From Syntrophomonadaceae bacterium (GTDB taxonomy: Bacteria > Bacillota > Dethiobacteria > DTU022), in the NCBI GenBank assembly GCA_007127255.1, contig SKZS01000052.1, positions 1 to 17,891 of the forward strand: 17,891 nucleotides of DNA, read 5' to 3'. The notes under the pieces were generated by a model, which ran no database searches, was not told the DNA's origin, and saw only the letters and a program-made list of their open reading frames with translations. Both the position numbers and the translations under genes were made by a program. This document shows positions 14,234 to 17,891 of this stretch, in pieces. The number at the start of each line of letters is the position of its first letter. The stretch's first letter is position 1.

Positions 14234-15340
14234 TCAAATCCTGCAAAAATATTTTCCCGGCGTCTGTCGAATAGCCTTTTTTAGTTCCAGGGACAGGAGA
14301 AGGGCGTTGGCTTCTGATGCCTTTACTCCGCTTAGCCTGATAATGTTATCAATATGCATTGGTTGGTAGGGAATCAAATTTAAAAGGTCTTTTTCATCTT
14401 CGGAAAGGTTGATGTCGGGGGTGTCAATGGTCAGCTGTTGTTCGAAAGACGGGCCTGAAGGCGAATCAAGAGCTAATTCTTCAAAGATATCAGCAGCAGA
14501 CTCAACCAGGCAAGCCCCATCTTTAATCAAACGGTGAGAGCCAAGACTATAGGGACTACCGACATTGCCGGGAACAGCAAATACTTCACGGTTTTGTTCG
14601 AGAGCATAATTTGCTGTAATTAAGGCTCCGCTTTTTGCTGTAGCCTCAACGACAACGGTACCCAGAGTTAAGCCGCTGATAATCCTGTTGCGCTGTGGAA
14701 AGTGGGAAGGCCGCGGTTCAGTTCCTGGAGGAAACTCACTTATTACGGCTCCCCCATTAATTATTTGCTCCATTAATTCAGAATTGCGGGGTGGATAGCA
14801 CCGATCAACACCACAGCCAAGCACTGCCACAGTATAAGCGCTGTTATCAATAGCACCCTGATGGGCTGCGGTGTCAATGCCCAAAGCCATACCGCTAACC
14901 ACTGTTACGCCGGCGGTTGCCAGTTCTGCAGCCAGGCGTTGTGCAACCTCACGCCCGTAAAACGTACAGCGGCGACTGCCTACTATGGCTACTGCCGGTC
15001 GATCAATATTTTCTAAAGAACCGCGATAGTACAGGAGAGGCGGATCGGGAACCTGTTTGAGCAGTGCAGGGTAACCGGGACACTGAGGTGAAATACAGCT
15101 TATATTTTTTTCTTCTAAACCGGCCCACAGGTTGAAGGGATCAAGCTTCAGACGCTCTTGATCAAGCTTATCGGTTTTATCAGGAATTTTAAGGATAGCG
15201 GTAATATCATCAGATGGAGCTTCCCAGGCTGCCCTGGGTGTTCCGAAATGTTCAAGCAGGAAAACAATACGCCGCGGTCCGAGAAAAGTAACAGAGTTGA
15301 GAGCGTTGTAGTATATGATATCACTTTGTTCTTTTTTCAT
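14234..15340 (-). CDS. dprA: DNA processing protein DprA (Smf)
   Basis: Binds incoming single-stranded DNA and loads RecA during natural transformation; also kept in many bacteria without known competence. The 368-residue protein has the SAM-like N domain (about 8-70), the extended Rossmann domain with VAIVGSRRCTFYG (117-129), SGMALGIDTAAHQGA, VLGCGVDRCYPP, SEFPPGTEPRPSHFPQRNRIISG and the later SGALITANYALEQNREVFAVPG, and a C-terminal winged helix (about 305-365). All are standard. It follows cimA by 12 bases, and I see no good ribosome site before its ATG, so translation may be coupled to cimA. The usual downstream neighbours topA and trmFO are not present. No other competence genes are visible. 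Confidence 0.96.
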   Translation of the reverse strand: MKKEQSDIIYYNALNSVTFLGPRRIVFLLEHFGTPRAAWEAPSDDITAILKIPDKTDKLDQERLKLDPFNLWAGLEEKNISCISPQCPGYPALLKQVPDPPLLYYRGSLENIDRPAVAIVGSRRCTFYGREVAQRLAAELATAGVTVVSGMALGIDTAAHQGAIDNSAYTVAVLGCGVDRCYPPRNSELMEQIINGGAVISEFPPGTEPRPSHFPQRNRIISGLTLGTVVVEATAKSGALITANYALEQNREVFAVPGNVGSPYSLGSHRLIKDGACLVESAADIFEELALDSPSGPSFEQQLTIDTPDINLSEDEKDLLNLIPYQPMHIDNIIRLSGVKASEANALLLSLELKKAIRQTPGKYFCRI

Positions 15341-15352
15341 ATGATGTTTAGT

Positions 15353-16984
15353 TTAACTAAGAGAAGTTACTCCTTCATCCTTAAGTTTTTCAAGAACCTT
15401 TTTAGCTTCTGCAAATTCGGGGAGTTTGCGGCAAAGCAAACCATACTCCAGGCTGTCAACCAGGGCTATCCAGCTGGCCTCAATAACATTTGGGGAAACC
15501 CCGACAGTGCCCCAGCTTTTATGATCGTCGCTCGATTGAATCAGTACCCTTACCTGGGCCCCGGTTCCGTCAACTCCGTCAATTACACGCACTTTAAAAT
15601 CGATTAACTTAATCTTTTTCAATGCCGGGTAAAACCCTTCAAGCGCTTTTCGCAGGGCATTGTCGAGAGCGTTAACAGGGCCATTACCTTCTGCAGCGGT
15701 ATGGACCTGTTTGTCACCAACCCTGACCTTGATGGTCGCCTCCGAATAAAGCTGCCCGTTTTCCCTTTTTTCAATAATCAATCTAAACCCTTCCAGCTTG
15801 AAAAGGGGAGTATATGCTTTCATCATTTTTAAGACCAGCAGTTCAAAGGAACCCTCAGCCCCCTCAAACTGATAACCGTAATGTTCCATCTCTTTAATGC
15901 GCTGCAAAACTGAAGCAGTTTCGGGGCAATCTTTGTCAAGCTTCAGATCATTCTGGGTTGTTTTTAGACTAATGCTGCTGCGACCGGCCAGTTCGGAAAC
16001 CAGTATACGGCGTTGATTGCCTACCCGGTCAGGGTCAGCGTGTTCATAAGTTTCCGGTTTTTTGCTCACGGCATCAACATGGATGCCACCTTTGTGGGCA
16101 AAAGCATTAAACCCAACATATGGCTGGTGGTCGGCAGGAGCTATATTGGCCACTTCAGCAATAAAACGGGAAAGTTTAGTTAAACCGCTGAGCTGCTCAG
16201 GCGTAACAACCTGTATCCCCATCTTTAACTGCAGGTTAGGTATAATCGTGCAAAGATTGGCGTTACCACAGCGCTCACCGTAACCATTTATCGTGCCATG
16301 AATCTGGGATATACCTTCACGAACAGCAAGAAGTGAATTGGCGGTAGCCATTCCTGCATCATCATGAACATGGATGCCCAGTGAAGCCTTAACCCTTTCT
16401 TTCACGGCGGTCAGGATGGCAGGCATTTCCCAGGGCATTAACCCTCCATTTGTATCGCAAAGCACAACGACGTCAGCTCCGCCTTCTGCAGCCGCTTCCA
16501 GTGTATTGAGCGCATAATCGGGATTTGCTTTATAACCATCAAAAAAGTGCTCAGCGTCAAAAAAAACTTCTCGGCCCAGTGACTTCAGGTAAGCAATAGT
16601 ATCTTTGATCATGGCCAAATTTTCATCCAGAGAAGTTTTCAAGGCGTCACGAACATGAAAATCCCAACTTTTTCCGAATATAGTTACCGTATCAGTCCCT
16701 GAATCGATCAGGGCTTGAATATTAAGGTCATCCTCCATGTCAACTCCCGGTCTGCGGGTACTGCTAAAAGCACAGATGCGGGCATTCTTCAACCCCAACT
16801 TTTTTGCCCGCCGGAAGAATTCAATATCCTTGGGATTTGATCCGGGCCATCCGCCCTCTATATAGCCGACCCCAAGTTCATCCAGCTTTTCTGCTATTTG
16901 AAGTTTATCGGAAACAGAAAGGGAAATTCCTTCCCTCTGCGAGCCGTCTCTTAAGGTTGTATCGTAAATGTCTATTCTTTGCAT
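15353..16984 (-). CDS. cimA: (R)-citramalate synthase
   Basis: Condenses pyruvate with acetyl-CoA to (R)-citramalate, the threonine-independent entry to isoleucine synthesis. The 543-residue protein has the DRE-TIM barrel with DTTLRDGSQREG (8-19), the metal-binding HVHDDAG (205-211), GYGERCGNANL (234-244) and FAHKGGIHVDAV (295-306), then a C-terminal LeuA-type regulatory domain (about 385-540) where end-product inhibition normally acts. The IEGGWPGSNPKD and ICAFSSTRRPG stretches are typical of the long CimA/LeuA2 clade and not of 2-isopropylmalate or homocitrate synthases. Own promoter at 17023-17052; dprA follows by 12 bases. No other isoleucine genes are nearby. Confidence 0.94.
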   Translation of the reverse strand: MQRIDIYDTTLRDGSQREGISLSVSDKLQIAEKLDELGVGYIEGGWPGSNPKDIEFFRRAKKLGLKNARICAFSSTRRPGVDMEDDLNIQALIDSGTDTVTIFGKSWDFHVRDALKTSLDENLAMIKDTIAYLKSLGREVFFDAEHFFDGYKANPDYALNTLEAAAEGGADVVVLCDTNGGLMPWEMPAILTAVKERVKASLGIHVHDDAGMATANSLLAVREGISQIHGTINGYGERCGNANLCTIIPNLQLKMGIQVVTPEQLSGLTKLSRFIAEVANIAPADHQPYVGFNAFAHKGGIHVDAVSKKPETYEHADPDRVGNQRRILVSELAGRSSISLKTTQNDLKLDKDCPETASVLQRIKEMEHYGYQFEGAEGSFELLVLKMMKAYTPLFKLEGFRLIIEKRENGQLYSEATIKVRVGDKQVHTAAEGNGPVNALDNALRKALEGFYPALKKIKLIDFKVRVIDGVDGTGAQVRVLIQSSDDHKSWGTVGVSPNVIEASWIALVDSLEYGLLCRKLPEFAEAKKVLEKLKDEGVTSLS

Positions 16985-17022
16985 TGCTTCCCCCGCTTAC
17001 TCCCTCAATAAAATTAACTTGT

Positions 17023-17052
17023 ATTATACTATAAGGCTTTACAAGGTGTCCA
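17023..17052 (-). promoter_or_regulatory. cimA promoter
   Basis: On the minus strand TGGACA (17047-17052, five of six), an 18-base spacer and a perfect TATAAT (17023-17028) give a start near 17016, about 32 bases before the cimA ATG. Confidence 0.75.
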
Positions 17053-17074
17053 ATAGTTTTTGCCCAAATCTTGC

Positions 17075-17144
17075 TGGGACAGGGGGACAGGTCATTTGTC
17101 CCAGTTTGGTGGGACAGGGGGACAGGTCACTTGTCCCAGTTTGG
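17075..17144. repeat. Two tandem 35-base GGGACAGG palindromic units
   Basis: Unit 1 (17075-17109) and unit 2 (17110-17144) are identical except for one T/C change at position 21. Each has TGGGACA and TGTCCCA arms around GGGGGACAGGTCA-type DNA, so each can fold into a stem-loop. The look is that of REP-type extragenic palindromes. Confidence 0.85.
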
Positions 17145-17198
17145 GATATTATGCCAGCAAGTTTACAGTTAGTGTAATCCTTATATGTAAATTTATGG

Positions 17199-17225
17199 TG
17201 GGACAAGGAACCTGTCCCCTTGTCC
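17199..17225. repeat. Third, diverged GGGACA palindrome
   Basis: GGACAAGG (17201-17208) and CCTTGTCC (17218-17225) form an 8-bp perfect inverted repeat with a 9-base loop holding a further CCTGTCC. It shares the GGGACA/TGTCCC core with the tandem units and ends 11 bases after the helicase stop codon. Confidence 0.6.
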
Positions 17226-17236
17226 AGCTGTTATGA

Positions 17237-17891
17237 TTAGAAGCCGCTGTCGTAGTTAACCAACTGATATATCTCGGGTGGCAGCTCTCTTAAAAATATT
17301 GAGGGGCCTTCTGATACGGCTCCATAAGAGCGATAGTCTTCACGATAAGTGGTAAGGTAGAGAAAACGGCGGGCCCTGGTGGCCGCCACGTAAAACAGGC
17401 GGCGCTCCTCGTCTAAACTATCGCTTTCTGAACGCTGGCTCGGGAAATGGCCCTGGTTCATGCCGATAATAAAAACAGCGTCCCATTCTTTCCCTTTTGC
17501 GCTGTGAATTGTCGACAAGGTCAACTGCCCGGCCATTTTATTTTCTGCTGCTGCTGTATCGGCAAATACTGATTCTTCAAGAGCCAATGATTCTAAAAAT
17601 GAGGCCAGTGAATCAAACCTTTCGGCATAGATCATCAGTCGTTCAATTCCACTTAATCTTTCATCGTACTGATCGGGATAGTTCTGTTTAAGTATATCAT
17701 CGTAGTTCAACTCAATGATGGCGTTTATTAAATGGGGCACCTGGTCTTCCCTGTTCTTATATACAGTATCCAGGGTGCGCATCAATGCCGCCCATCCCTC
17801 CTTGCCCCGCGCCGGGCTTTCCTTGCCTCCCAGCGCTGCATCCAGGGGATCGGAATGTTGTTTTAGTTTTGCCCAGAGTTTATCAAAAGTA
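17237..17891 (-). CDS. UvrD/PcrA-like helicase, C-terminal part only
   Basis: The last 217 residues of a superfamily 1A 3'-5' DNA helicase; the frame stays open to the right edge, so the start and the ATP-binding motifs lie outside. Visible are motif V (LTLSTIHSAKGKEWDAVFI followed by GMNQGHFP) and motif VI (DEERRLFYVAATRARRFLYLT), with the arginine contacting ATP phosphate. The protein ends soon after (SIFLRELPPEIYQLV), without the long basic PcrA C-terminal extension. An internal ATG near 17782 is not a credible start because upstream codons read as normal protein. Exact subtype (UvrD, PcrA or a paralogue) cannot be settled from this part. Confidence 0.92.
   Translation of the reverse strand, partial: TFDKLWAKLKQHSDPLDAALGGKESPARGKEGWAALMRTLDTVYKNREDQVPHLINAIIELNYDDILKQNYPDQYDERLSGIERLMIYAERFDSLASFLESLALEESVFADTAAAENKMAGQLTLSTIHSAKGKEWDAVFIIGMNQGHFPSQRSESDSLDEERRLFYVAATRARRFLYLTTYREDYRSYGAVSEGPSIFLRELPPEIYQLVNYDSGF

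Noticed and set aside
17001..17020. CodY box in the cimA leader
   Set aside because: Only about 8 of 15 positions match, which is what AT-rich DNA gives by chance.

Overview
The window reads as a stretch of ordinary chromosome from a Clostridia-grade Bacillota (Firmicute), possibly a syntrophic or fatty-acid-oxidising lineage. The evidence is a CodY repressor next to HslUV and XerC as in Bacillus, a YlbL-type PDZ/Lon-like protease in the same cluster as coaD, a FadE-type acyl-CoA dehydrogenase, a (R)-citramalate synthase and a DUF401 permease. The RNase P RNA looks like the ancestral A type, whereas Bacilli carry the B type; this argues for Clostridia over Bacillus. The lineage call is inference; no 16S gene is present.

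Left part (1-2750): an RNase P RNA cut by the left edge, with a strong own promoter, then a leftward run coaD - small two-helix membrane protein - YlbL-like protease. Divergent from coaD is rpmB (ribosomal L28, four-cysteine type), closed by a clear terminator.

Middle part (2852-10243): genes in both orientations that look like separate transcription units. These are a leftward FadE-like acyl-CoA dehydrogenase, a rightward tRNA-Leu(CAA) with its own promoter and terminator, a leftward bacterioferritin with a long structured upstream region, and a leftward QueG-like iron-sulfur protein divergent from a rightward DUF401 permease. A stand-alone fatty acyl-AMP ligase follows, convergent with the permease.

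Right part (10270-17891), all leftward: cimA - dprA, then xerC - hslV - hslU - codY. This resembles the Bacillus dprA-topA-trmFO-xerC-clpQ-clpY-codY block, but topA and trmFO are absent between dprA and xerC. Upstream of cimA lies a patch of GGGACAGG palindromic repeats (two 35-bp tandem units and a diverged third), then the C-terminal 217 residues of a UvrD/PcrA-like helicase cut by the right edge.

Functional links: CodY is the branched-chain amino acid/GTP-sensing regulator in relatives, and cimA makes the isoleucine precursor citramalate. HslUV is an ATP-dependent protease, XerC resolves chromosome dimers and DprA handles incoming single-stranded DNA. I see no phage, CRISPR, insertion sequence or obvious new multi-gene system. 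The items most worth a second look are the QueG-like protein that lacks the expected catalytic aspartate, the CodY lacking the usual effector-binding arginine, the orphan acyl-AMP ligase, the palindromes upstream of bfr and the REP-like repeats.
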